Shown: positions 55,262 through 63,229 of the stretch, piece after piece
Numbering within the stretch: the stretch's first letter is position 1
How the letters are laid out: each line of letters starts with the position of its first letter
Assembly: GCF_002742645.2 (NCBI RefSeq)
Contig: NZ_CP033875.1
Location: 2,830,001-2,894,000, forward strand
Source of the DNA: Caulobacter sp. FWC26
Lineage (GTDB): Bacteria; Pseudomonadota; Alphaproteobacteria; Caulobacterales; Caulobacteraceae
DNA length: 64,000 nucleotides
Direction of reading: 5' to 3'
Notes under the pieces: model-generated
The model's input: the letters and a program-made list of their open reading frames with translations, nothing else
Told to the model about the DNA's origin: nothing
Database searches by the model: none
Made by a program: the position numbers and the translations under genes

Positions 55262-56706
55262 GCGGCGCTCCGGTTCAGACGGCGACCGGCGCGGGCCGCC
55301 AAGAACGCTCCGGCGGCAAGCCAGAGCAGCAGGACGATCAAGGACGGCAATGCGCGGCCCGTCACCTCGCCGACGGACGGACGGTCCGGCGTGAAATGCG
55401 GCATCGACCGCCAATGGTCGGCCGAGATCCGGCTGCGGGCCTCGGCGGCGGCGCTCTTGCTCTTGGCCGCATCGTCCTCGGCGGTCACGGCCGTGGCCTG
55501 CAGCCGGTTGAGCCGCTGGACCAAGTCGTAGCGATAGGTTTCGGCCTGCTCCAGAAAGCGGCGATAGGCTGACAGATCGGTCTCGGCCAGGGTCATCGAC
55601 AGGCGCCGGATCGCGATGGTGGGGCTGACCACCGCCAAGGCGTCCATCACCCGCCCCTGCGCCGCCATCGCCCCGAAGGCCTGGTCGGCGTAGCGGTCAA
55701 ACAGGCTGGATGTCAGCTTCTCGCCCTCGATGGCCAGAAGGCCGCGATAGTTGACGGGCAGATCCTCGACGCGGCTTACCCCATACTGCTTCAGCATCTT
55801 CTGCTTGAAGGCCGCGAAGTACGGATCATTGGGATTGTGGCTGTCGCCCATGGCCCGCAGATCGCGTTGGACGGCGATGTCGGTCTCCACCCGTGTCGGC
55901 AACGGGGTCAGGCCGGCGGCGACTTCCGGCGCGAGGCGAGGAACGAGCACGACGCTGAAGGCCCAGGCCCCGACCAGCGCGATCAGGGCCGTACGGCTGC
56001 GCTGGACCATCGCCGAGACGGCGACGATCAACAGGGTCCAGAAGGCCAGATAGGCGACATACCCCAGCGCGCTCAACGCCACGGCTGACGCGCGCGCGCC
56101 GCCGTTGACGCCGAGCCACAGCAGCAGCCCAAAAGCCGGCGCGGAAATGATCAGGCCGGCCACGCCAAGCGCCAGGGCCTTGCCGCCGAGCAGCGTCCCG
56201 CCGGACACGCCAGCCAGCAGCGATTGGCGCAGCGTGCCGCGCTCCCGCTCGCCCGCCACCATGCCCGCGCCGATGAACACCAGCAGCAGCGGCGCGATCG
56301 CCTGCAGAACCAGGGCCGGCGACAGCTGGCCGAAGCGGACAAGCAGCGAGGATTGGCGCGCGTCGCCGAAGTTGGCGCTGTTCTGCCGGTGCCCCTCCAG
56401 GAAGATCATGTTCCCCGTATAGGCCTCGACGCCGGGATCCATCGCCGCCAGGCCGCTGGCGGGCCGGATGGCGAAGTGTCCGAAATGGACCACGCGATGC
56501 GGATGGCGATTGGGCTGTGCCGCGAAGTCCTGATCGGCCGCGTGCTGCAGGCGATCGCGCAGACCCGCCTGATCGGCTTGATAGGCTCTGGAGGTGACGG
56601 CCGCGGCCAAGGTCAGCAGCGCGACGAGAACGACGCCCGTCAGCGCGATCCGGCTTCTGAGCAGGTGGCGAAGCGCGTTACGCGCCACCGAGAGAATCAC
56701 ACTCAT
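55258..56706 (-). CDS. ABC transporter permease, DUF3526 type (first copy)
   Basis: 482 aa from ATG 56706, overlapping the ATPase stop (ATGA). N-terminal helix IALTGVVLVALLTLAAAVTS, extracytoplasmic domain to about 120, then VLQAIAPLLLVFIGAGMVAG, the GERERGTLRQSLLAG coupling segment, GYVAYLAFWTLLIVAVSAM, another soluble stretch (about 260-440) and a C-terminal helix. GERE and YLAFWT segments are shared with the next gene. NosY/DUF3526-like permeases usually work with one ATPase of the NosF type, as here. Function unknown. Confidence 0.78.
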   Translation of the reverse strand: MSVILSVARNALRHLLRSRIALTGVVLVALLTLAAAVTSRAYQADQAGLRDRLQHAADQDFAAQPNRHPHRVVHFGHFAIRPASGLAAMDPGVEAYTGNMIFLEGHRQNSANFGDARQSSLLVRFGQLSPALVLQAIAPLLLVFIGAGMVAGERERGTLRQSLLAGVSGGTLLGGKALALGVAGLIISAPAFGLLLWLGVNGGARASAVALSALGYVAYLAFWTLLIVAVSAMVQRSRTALIALVGAWAFSVVLVPRLAPEVAAGLTPLPTRVETDIAVQRDLRAMGDSHNPNDPYFAAFKQKMLKQYGVSRVEDLPVNYRGLLAIEGEKLTSSLFDRYADQAFGAMAAQGRVMDALAVVSPTIAIRRLSMTLAETDLSAYRRFLEQAETYRYDLVQRLNRLQATAVTAEDDAAKSKSAAAEARSRISADHWRSMPHFTPDRPSVGEVTGRALPSLIVLLLWLAAGAFLAARAGRRLNRSAA

Positions 56707-57437
56707 CCGCCCTGCGCCCTTGAGAAGCGGTCATGCAAAGCGCGCAGATCGAAGCGCTCCGCCCCCTCGGCGACCATCTCGGCGCTGATCCGCCCACGCT
56801 CCAGGAAGCCGATACGGTCGGCGATATCGGCCACGCCGATGAGGTCATGGGTGACGATCAGGATCGCAGCGCCCTCCCCGCGCAACCGCGAGACCAGGGC
56901 GTTGAAGTCGGCGCTCGCGCCGGGATCCAGGCCCGAGGTCGGCTCGTCCAGCAGCAGGACCGAAGCTCGGCGCAGCAAAGCCAAGGCGATGGCCGTCTTC
57001 TGGCGCAAGCCCTTCGAGAAGCCGGAGACGCTGCGCGCCCAGGCCTCCTCGGCGAGACCGACGGCGCCGAATGCGGCATCCATCTCGGCCTGATCGGCGC
57101 GGAGGCCGCCGAGCTGGAGGAAGTAGTCGACGTTCTCTCGCGCCGTCAGATGCTCATAAAGAGCGACGTTCTCGGGAATGTAGGCGATCGCGCGGCGAAC
57201 GCCGGCCGGGTCGGCGGCTGGGTCAAGACCCGTCACACGCACACGTCCGGCGTTCGGTCGGATAAAGCCGAGGATGGCCTGCAAGGTCGTCGACTTGCCG
57301 GCGCCGTTGCCGCCGAGCAGGCCGTAGACCTCACCTGCGGCGACGCACAGCGACAGATGGTCGAGCACCTGGCGCTCTCCATACCGGACCACCAGGTCCC
57401 CGATCTCGATCGCCTTGTCGCCCTCGATGCTCTTCAC
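56703..57437 (-). CDS. ABC transporter ATP-binding protein
   Basis: 244 aa from GTG 57437 (GAGGGTGGC upstream). Walker A GGNGAGKST, Q-loop AYIPENVALYEHL, signature VSGFSKGLRQK (variant of LSGGQ), Walker B VLLLDEPTSGLDP, H-loop IVTHD. Close to the NosF/CcmA export-type class (GFIRPNAGRVRVTG). It energises the two permeases encoded right after it with 4-base overlaps. Divergent from a siderophore-type TonB receptor with a shared promoter region. Confidence 0.9.
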   Translation of the reverse strand: MKSIEGDKAIEIGDLVVRYGERQVLDHLSLCVAAGEVYGLLGGNGAGKSTTLQAILGFIRPNAGRVRVTGLDPAADPAGVRRAIAYIPENVALYEHLTARENVDYFLQLGGLRADQAEMDAAFGAVGLAEEAWARSVSGFSKGLRQKTAIALALLRRASVLLLDEPTSGLDPGASADFNALVSRLRGEGAAILIVTHDLIGVADIADRIGFLERGRISAEMVAEGAERFDLRALHDRFSRAQGG

Positions 57438-57482
57438 GCCACCCTCGTTGTTCGCTCGCGACGCCGCCCGCGTCGGTATGTG

Positions 57483-57533
57483 ATGTTATATCTTAACATT
57501 CAACTTGACCGTCAAGTCGCCCCTCGCCTATTC
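57483..57533. promoter_or_regulatory. shared divergent promoter of the ABC operon and TonB receptor
   Basis: Leftward: TTGACG (57515-57510), 17-base spacer, GATATA (57492-57487). Rightward: TTGACC (57505-57510), 17-base spacer, CTATTC (57528-57533). The two -35 boxes overlap inside a 15-bp palindrome ACTTGAC-C-GTCAAGT (57503-57517). A second palindrome ATGTTA-TATCT-TAACAT (57483-57499) covers the leftward -10. No Fur-like box was found. Confidence 0.65.
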
Positions 57534-57574
57534 GACCGGACCACCCGGACCGTCGTTCTCCAGCGAGACCCTTC

Positions 57575-59656
57575 ATGATCCCCAAGGCCCTTCTGCTCGC
57601 CCTCTGCGCCGGCGCCTCTTCGCTCGCATTCGCAGACATGGCCGACGCGCAGGAACGCGCCGACGAGGTCGAGGGCGTGGTGGTCACCGGTTCGCGCGCG
57701 GCCAGCGCCAGCATCAACGGCGTCGTCATCGACCCCATGCGCCTGCCGCAGAGCGTGCGGGTTCTGGACGAGACGCTGATCGCCGACACCGGCGTGACCA
57801 ACCTGTCGGATCTTTTCGACTTCGCCGGTGGCATGGCGCGCCAGAACAGCTTCGGCGGCGCCTGGGACGCCTACGCGATCCGCGGCTTCTCGGGCGACAT
57901 CAACCAGGGCCCGGACCTGCTGGTGAATCGCTTCACCGCCAATCGCGGCTTCAACGCCCGCAGGGACGTGGCCACGGTGGAGCGTTTCCAGGTGCTGAAA
58001 GGCCCCGCCTCAGCCCTCTCAGGCAAGGGAGAGCCGGGCGGTTCGATCAACATCGTGACCAAGGCGCCGACCCAGACCGCCCAAGGTTCGGGCGAACTCT
58101 CCTACGGCAGCTTCGACGCCAAGCGCATCATGGGAGACCTCAGTGGCCCGCTCGGCGGCGGCGTCTCGGCGCGCATGATCGCCGTCTATCAGGACACCGA
58201 CGGCTGGCGCGATCACGTCGGCAGCGACCGCCTGCTGCTGGCGCCCTCGCTGGCCTGGACGCCGTCTGACGACCTGCGCCTGCTCTATCAGTTGGAGGCC
58301 AACACCGTTCACTTCGTGCACGACCGAGGCCTGGTGGCGGTGGGCGGTAACGGCAAGGCGCTGCCGCGCGAGCGGTTCCTCGGCGAACCCAACGACGGCA
58401 AGATCACCCAGAAGACGATCCAGCACCAGCTGACCACGACCTACAACTTCAGCCCCAGCGTCGCGGTGGAAGCCGGCGTCCAGTATCGCGACGGCTCGTT
58501 CAGGGGCCAGTCCACCCACAACAGTGTCCTGGTGGGAACCCAGCTTCGTCGCCAGCTTCGCATCCACGACTACACCTGGAACGATCTGTCCGGCCGGATC
58601 GAGGTGAGCTTCGACGGCAAGCTCGGGGGCCTTGAGCATCAGTTGCGCGCCGGCGCCGACGCCTTCACCTATGAACAGCGGCGGGTGTTCTATCGTTTCA
58701 GCCCGACAGCCGCGACGCCCTATGCGATCGACATCTTCAAGCCGGTCTACGGCCAGCCCAAGCCTGTCGCGGCGCTGAACCAGAACCTGCTGGAGGAACT
58801 ACGCGGCCAGAGCCTGTACCTGCAGGATCTGGTGACGCTGAACAGCCAGTTCACCCTGCTGGTCGGCGTGCGCCAGGACTGGATCCGCCAGACCAACACC
58901 AACCATCGCAACAACACCGTCACCCGGCAGTCACCGTCGCAGGCCTCGCCCCGCGCGGCCCTGACCTGGGCGCCCAGCGAGACCTTCTCGGCCTATGTCA
59001 GCTGGGGACGTTCGTTCCGCTACAATCAGGGCGCCGACGCTGCGGGCGGAGCCTTCCCGCCGGAAAAGGGCGAATCCTGGGAAGCCGGGGTGAAATGGGA
59101 TCTGGCCAGCCGCCTGACCGGCACGGCCTCGCTTTTCCGCATCGACAAGGAGAACATCCTCGTCAACGACCCGGCCAATGGCGGCTTCTTCATCCCTGTC
59201 GGCGCCGCCCGCAGCCAAGGCCTGGAGGTCGAGGCCAATCTGCGTCTGCCCGCAGGGATCACCGCCACGGCCGTCTATGCCTATACCGACACCGAGGTCA
59301 CCCGCGACACGCGCGCCAACCTGGTCGGGAGCCATCTCAGCAACATCCCGCTGCACTCGGGCGGGCTCTACGCCAACTGGCGTTCGCGGGGCGACGCTCC
59401 GGGATCGGTCACGCTGGGCGGCGGGGTGGTCTATGTCGGCACGCGCGCGGGCGACGACGCCAACACAGGCTTCAAGCTGCCCGACTACGTCACGATACGC
59501 GCCAATCTCGCCTATCAGATCTCCAAGGCGGTCTCGCTGCACCTCGATGTCGAAAACCTGTTCGACGCCAACTATCTGGAAAGCTCATACAGCGACGTCT
59601 GGATCACGCCCGGCGCGCCCCGCACGGTCACCGGCAAGCTGCGGGTCAGCTTCTAG
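57575..59656 (+). CDS. siderophore-type TonB-dependent receptor
   Basis: 693 aa from ATG 57575; signal peptide KALLLALCAGASSLAFADMA. Plug: LPQSVRVLDETLIADTGVTN, FSGDINQGPDLLVNRF, VERFQVLKGPASALSGKGEP and SINIVTKAPT, typical of ferrichrome/ferric-siderophore receptors (TIGR01783-like). The barrel ends VTGKLRVSF. It stands divergent from an ABC transporter with paralogous DUF3526 permeases and no carbohydrate enzyme, so ligand may be a metal chelate or peptide. No iron-uptake ABC importer lies nearby. Confidence 0.88.
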   Translation: MIPKALLLALCAGASSLAFADMADAQERADEVEGVVVTGSRAASASINGVVIDPMRLPQSVRVLDETLIADTGVTNLSDLFDFAGGMARQNSFGGAWDAYAIRGFSGDINQGPDLLVNRFTANRGFNARRDVATVERFQVLKGPASALSGKGEPGGSINIVTKAPTQTAQGSGELSYGSFDAKRIMGDLSGPLGGGVSARMIAVYQDTDGWRDHVGSDRLLLAPSLAWTPSDDLRLLYQLEANTVHFVHDRGLVAVGGNGKALPRERFLGEPNDGKITQKTIQHQLTTTYNFSPSVAVEAGVQYRDGSFRGQSTHNSVLVGTQLRRQLRIHDYTWNDLSGRIEVSFDGKLGGLEHQLRAGADAFTYEQRRVFYRFSPTAATPYAIDIFKPVYGQPKPVAALNQNLLEELRGQSLYLQDLVTLNSQFTLLVGVRQDWIRQTNTNHRNNTVTRQSPSQASPRAALTWAPSETFSAYVSWGRSFRYNQGADAAGGAFPPEKGESWEAGVKWDLASRLTGTASLFRIDKENILVNDPANGGFFIPVGAARSQGLEVEANLRLPAGITATAVYAYTDTEVTRDTRANLVGSHLSNIPLHSGGLYANWRSRGDAPGSVTLGGGVVYVGTRAGDDANTGFKLPDYVTIRANLAYQISKAVSLHLDVENLFDANYLESSYSDVWITPGAPRTVTGKLRVSF

Positions 59657-59671
59657 GCCCGAACTCCGCCG

Positions 59672-60454
59672 TCAGATGATGGTCATGCCGCCATCGACGA
59701 CAATGATCTGACCGGTGATGTGGCCGCCCGCGTCGGAGGCCAGCAGAAGGGCGGGACCCATCAGGTCGGTGTCGCCGCCCAGCTTGCCGAGCGGCGTCTG
59801 GCGCAGCATCTCCTCGCCGTGCTGACCCAAGGTCGCCATCGTCATCTTCGATGGGAAATAGCCTGGCGCCACGGCGTTGACCCGGATGTTCTTGGGTCCC
59901 CACTCAGCGGCCAGGGCCCGCGTCATGTTGATGACCGCGCCCTTGGCGGTGTTGTAGGCGATCGTGCCCAGTTGGGTGTGGTGATGGCCCTGCAAGCCTT
60001 CGATCGAGGCCAGATTGACCACCGCTCCCTTGCCCTGCTTCAGGAACGCCTCGCGTGCGACCGCCTGGGTTAGCAGGAAAAGGCCAGTGACGTTGAGGTC
60101 CATGACCTTGTTCCAGCCTTCCAGCGGATAGTCTTCGGCCGCCGCCCCCCAGGCCGCGCCGGCGTTATTGACCAGAATATCGATTCGGCCAAAGCGCTCC
60201 AGCACGCGAGCCGTCACGGTCTGCGCGGCGTCCGGCAGCCCGAGGTCAGCGGCGAAGCCAACAGCGGTGCGGCCCTCGGCGGTCAGGCTTTCGACCGCGG
60301 CGTCCAATTCGTTCTGTTTGCGAGCCACCAGCGCCACGGTCGCCCCGTACTCGGCCAGGGCGCGGGCGATCTGCAGTCCCAGCCCCCGTGAACCTCCCGT
60401 CACGATCGCCACGCGACCGCTCAGATCGAACAGTTGGCTCAGGACTCCGGTCAT
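59672..60454 (-). CDS. short-chain dehydrogenase/reductase
   Basis: 260 aa from ATG 60454 (GGAGA 6 bases upstream). Cofactor motif VTGGSRGLGLQIA (TGxxxGxG), NNAG, catalytic Ser in NLASIEG, and YNTAKG with the catalytic Tyr/Lys. Arg after the glycine motif and the NELDAAV stretch suggest NADP preference, typical of gluconate 5-dehydrogenase-like and 3-oxoacyl reductase-like SDRs. Substrate unknown. It converges with the receptor gene and has its own promoter. Confidence 0.85.
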   Translation of the reverse strand: MTGVLSQLFDLSGRVAIVTGGSRGLGLQIARALAEYGATVALVARKQNELDAAVESLTAEGRTAVGFAADLGLPDAAQTVTARVLERFGRIDILVNNAGAAWGAAAEDYPLEGWNKVMDLNVTGLFLLTQAVAREAFLKQGKGAVVNLASIEGLQGHHHTQLGTIAYNTAKGAVINMTRALAAEWGPKNIRVNAVAPGYFPSKMTMATLGQHGEEMLRQTPLGKLGGDTDLMGPALLLASDAGGHITGQIIVVDGGMTII

Positions 60455-60494
60455 GTCCGCTCTCCGAAGATCAGGCGACGATGCTGCTTTGCAG

Positions 60495-60528
60495 TTCCCG
60501 CCTAATAGCCTCCCCTTACGGAGGTCAA
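60495..60528 (-). promoter_or_regulatory. promoter of the SDR gene
   Basis: TTGACC at 60528-60523 and GCTATTAG at 60509-60502 on the minus strand fit the Caulobacter housekeeping pattern (TTGACgs, 10-14 bases, GCTAnAwC). It lies downstream of the sRNA terminator, which argues that the two transcripts are separate. Confidence 0.5.
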
Positions 60529-60560
60529 CGGCGCCCGAACGGCGAGCAGTTGCGCCGGGC

Positions 60561-60643
60561 AAAAGAAAAGCCCGGCGACGAGGCCGGGCTGAAACAAGTA
60601 GGGAGGAAACGCCCTGGGAAAGGGCAGAGGCTGCTCGCCTCAC
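60561..60643 (-). ncRNA. candidate small regulatory RNA with three hairpins
   Basis: Minus-strand transcript of about 83 nt with its own promoter and terminator and no coding frame. In order: hairpin 1 GAGGC-GAGCA-GCCTC (60641-60627), hairpin 2 GCCCT-TTCCC-AGGGC (60625-60611), a single-stranded linker with GTTTCCTCCC (60610-60601), then the terminator stem AGCCCGGC-CTCGTC-GCCGGGCT (60590-60569) followed by TTTTCTTTTG. The CCTCCC linker and the C-rich loop could pair with Shine-Dalgarno sequences. Position is between the SDR and PBP genes. Not matched to a named sRNA. Confidence 0.68.
60569..60590 (-). terminator. intrinsic terminator of the candidate sRNA
   Basis: Perfect 8-bp stem (60583-60590 with 60569-60576), 6-base loop, followed on the minus strand by TTTTCTTTTG. 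The T tract exists only on this strand, so it cannot serve the rightward PBP gene. Confidence 0.8.
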
Positions 60644-60649
60644 GTTGGT

Positions 60650-60677
60650 GATCTATGTTCACTCAAGCGGGCTTCAA
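60650..60677 (-). promoter_or_regulatory. promoter of the candidate sRNA
   Basis: TTGAAGC (from 60677) and CATAGATC (60657-60650) are separated by 13 bases; the -10 matches TAnAwC of the Caulobacter housekeeping consensus exactly. Predicted start near 60643, directly before hairpin 1. Confidence 0.65.
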
Positions 60678-60788
60678 GGGGCCAAATGAAAAAAACTTGG
60701 CCGCCGTCGCGCTTGGCTTGCCACGGCCGTGTGATAATGAGCGCGCTTGACGAGTGAGGGCCTGCGCCCGAAGCGAGCGCCAAGCCCC

Positions 60789-63113
60789 ATGTCTGATCCG
60801 AACGATCCCCAAGACGACGTCCCCGCCGCGCCCGCGCCCAAGCCGCGCCGGCCGCGCAAGCCGCGCGCCCAGACGGTGATGACCGAAGCGGCCGGGCTGG
60901 ACCCGGCCTCGCCTGAGCCTGCGCCCCCCAAACCCCGCCGAGCCCGCAAGTCCCGCCGCGCAACAGCCGAAACTGCGGCCGAGGCGCCGGCCGAGATTTC
61001 AGCTGAGACACCGCCCGTCGCTGCGCCCGACGAGACGGTTGACGCCGAACTCTTCGAGGCGCCGCCCGAACCCGCGACCGGCCCAGAAGCGCAGCCGATC
61101 GCGCCGGGACCTGGGAACGACAAGGTCTCCCCAAGCGAGGCCGAGCCCGACGTCCCTCTCTCGCCGGCCGCCGAGCCGCAGGCCGAGACCGCGCCGCCGC
61201 CTTCGCCCGCCGAACCTGCCGCCAAGCCGCCAATCTGGAAACGCCCCGCCTGGCTGATCGGCGCGGGGGCGGCGCTGGCGCTGGTGGTCATCCTGGTCGC
61301 CTCGCTGTTCTGGTCGCTGCCGCTCAGCCGCGCGCTGGAGCCCTTGAACAACTCGGCGATCGTGCTGGTGGCTGACGACGGCTCACCCATCGCGCGGCGG
61401 GGCTCCTACAAGGAAGCGCCGATCGATGTCTCCAAGCTGCCGGACTATGTGCCGGGGGCCTTCATCGCCATTGAGGATCGTCGTTTCTACAGCCACATGG
61501 GCGTTGACCCGAAGGCCATTGCGCGGGCGCTGGGGCGCAACGCCCAGGCGGGCGGCGTTTCTGAGGGCGGTTCGACGATCACCCAGCAACTGGCCAAGAA
61601 CGCCTTCCTGTCCAGCGACCGCAACCTGCGCCGAAAGGCCCAGGAGGCCCTGATCGCCGTCTATCTGGAGGCGCGGCTCTCCAAGGACGAAATTCTGTCG
61701 CGCTATCTGTCGTCGGTTTACTTCGGCGACGGCGCCTTTGGCCTGCGCGCCGCGGCTCGGCACTATTTCGGCAAACCGCCCGAGCAGTTGTCGATCGGCG
61801 AGGCGGCGATGCTGGCGGGCCTGGTGAAGGCCCCCTCGCGCCTGGCGCCGACCAACAATCTCGAAGGCGCGCGCGAGCGTATGCGCGTGGTGCTCGGCGC
61901 CATGGTCGACACCAAGATCATCACCCAGGCGCAGGCCGACGCGGTGGGCGAGGTCTCGCCCGTCGAAGCCGAGGACAAGCTGCCTACCGGCTCCTACTTC
62001 GCCGACTGGGCCCTGCCGCAGGCCCGCGCCCTGATCGGCGCGCGCTACGGCGAGACCATCGTCAAGACGACGCTGGACCCCGAACTACAAGAGAAGGCCG
62101 AGCGCATTCTCAATGACTATATCGAGCGCGACGGCGAGGCCCTCAATGTCACCCAGGGCGCGCTGGTGGCGATGCGCAAGGATGGCCGGGTCGTGGCCAT
62201 GGTCGGGGGGCGCGATTACAAGCAGAGCCAGTTCAATCGCGCCGACGCCGGACGCCAGCCGGGCTCCGCCTTCAAGCTGTTCGTCTACCTGGCCGCCCTG
62301 CGCGACGGCATGACGACGACGACGCCCATCCTCGACACCCCGGTCCAGGTCAGCGGCTACATGCCCAAAAACCACGAGGGCAAGTACCACGCGCGCGAAG
62401 TGCCGCTGATCACCGCCTTCGCCGGCTCGTCCAACGTGGCGGCGGTGCGCCTGGCCCATGACCTGGGCCCCGCCAAGGTGATCAAGGTCGCGCGCGAGCT
62501 GGGGGTGACCGAAGACATCCCGTCCGACCTGACCATGGCGCTGGGCACCGGTCCGATGAGCCTCACCCGCCTCACCGCCGCCTATGCTTCGGTCGCCGCC
62601 GGCGAGTATCCGATCGTTCCGCACGGTCTGGCCGACTTCAAGAAGCCCAAGACCAAGGCCTATGACCCCAAGGTGCTGGCCAATATGCGCGACCTGCTGC
62701 GCTCGGCGACGCATCGCGGCACGGGCGTCGAGGCCGCCATCGCCGGCGCCTACGGCAAGACCGGCACCACCCAGGATTATCACGACGCGCTGTTCGTCGG
62801 TTATGTCGACGATCTCGTCGTCGGCGTGTGGCTCGGCAACGACGACAACAGCTCGATGAACGGCGTGGTCGGCGGCGGCGAGCCGGCCAAGATCTGGAAG
62901 GCGTTCATGCTGGCGGCGCTGGGACGCGACATCGCCCCCGTGGTCGAAGAAGATCCGCTGGAAGATCTGGGTCTGCCCCTAGAGGGCGAGATCGGCCCTG
63001 ACGGCCTTCCCCTCGCGCCTTTGACCCCGGCGCCCGACGCCCCGACCCCGTCGCCCGACGGCGGCGCACCAGCCGCCCCGCCCCCGCCCGAACCGCGCCC
63101 CGAGGCACCTTAG
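60789..63113 (+). CDS. class A penicillin-binding protein (glycosyltransferase plus transpeptidase)
   Basis: 774 aa from ATG 60789; a TTG at 60747 is an alternative and neither has a strong ribosome site. Long cytoplasmic tail (about 1-155) rich in Pro, Ala, Glu with KPRRPRKPRA-type basic blocks, one membrane helix (LIGAGAALALVVILVASLFW), GT51 domain with FIAIEDRRFYSHMGVDPKA, GGSTITQQLAKN and RKAQEALIAVYLE, then transpeptidase with GSAFK (SxxK), SSN and KTGTT. The C-terminal tail is Pro/Asp rich. It polymerises and cross-links peptidoglycan. It lies next to pstS, as in Caulobacter crescentus. Confidence 0.92.
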   Translation: MSDPNDPQDDVPAAPAPKPRRPRKPRAQTVMTEAAGLDPASPEPAPPKPRRARKSRRATAETAAEAPAEISAETPPVAAPDETVDAELFEAPPEPATGPEAQPIAPGPGNDKVSPSEAEPDVPLSPAAEPQAETAPPPSPAEPAAKPPIWKRPAWLIGAGAALALVVILVASLFWSLPLSRALEPLNNSAIVLVADDGSPIARRGSYKEAPIDVSKLPDYVPGAFIAIEDRRFYSHMGVDPKAIARALGRNAQAGGVSEGGSTITQQLAKNAFLSSDRNLRRKAQEALIAVYLEARLSKDEILSRYLSSVYFGDGAFGLRAAARHYFGKPPEQLSIGEAAMLAGLVKAPSRLAPTNNLEGARERMRVVLGAMVDTKIITQAQADAVGEVSPVEAEDKLPTGSYFADWALPQARALIGARYGETIVKTTLDPELQEKAERILNDYIERDGEALNVTQGALVAMRKDGRVVAMVGGRDYKQSQFNRADAGRQPGSAFKLFVYLAALRDGMTTTTPILDTPVQVSGYMPKNHEGKYHAREVPLITAFAGSSNVAAVRLAHDLGPAKVIKVARELGVTEDIPSDLTMALGTGPMSLTRLTAAYASVAAGEYPIVPHGLADFKKPKTKAYDPKVLANMRDLLRSATHRGTGVEAAIAGAYGKTGTTQDYHDALFVGYVDDLVVGVWLGNDDNSSMNGVVGGGEPAKIWKAFMLAALGRDIAPVVEEDPLEDLGLPLEGEIGPDGLPLAPLTPAPDAPTPSPDGGAPAAPPPPEPRPEAP

Positions 63114-63150
63114 ATCTATTTCATCCGCCCACGGACACACCGTCGTAAAA

Positions 63151-63168
63151 CTGTCGCCAAGCCGTGAC
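63151..63168 (+). promoter_or_regulatory. possible PHO box upstream of pstS
   Basis: CTGTCGC (63151-63157) and CCGTGAC (63162-63168) are spaced 11 bp apart like the CTGTCAT-N4-CTGTCAT PhoB site of alphaproteobacteria, with several mismatches. They lie 60-80 bp before the pstS start. Confidence 0.4.
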
Positions 63169-63229
63169 AAAAGCCGGTCATCGGTCTGGCAGGTTCTCTC
63201 ACCGTCTAGACGACTCAGGATTTGACGAC

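Noticed and set aside
57438..57574. Fur or Irr box before the siderophore-type receptor
   Set aside because: Looked for TGCAAAT-type and classical Fur palindromes; none present, so iron control is not claimed.
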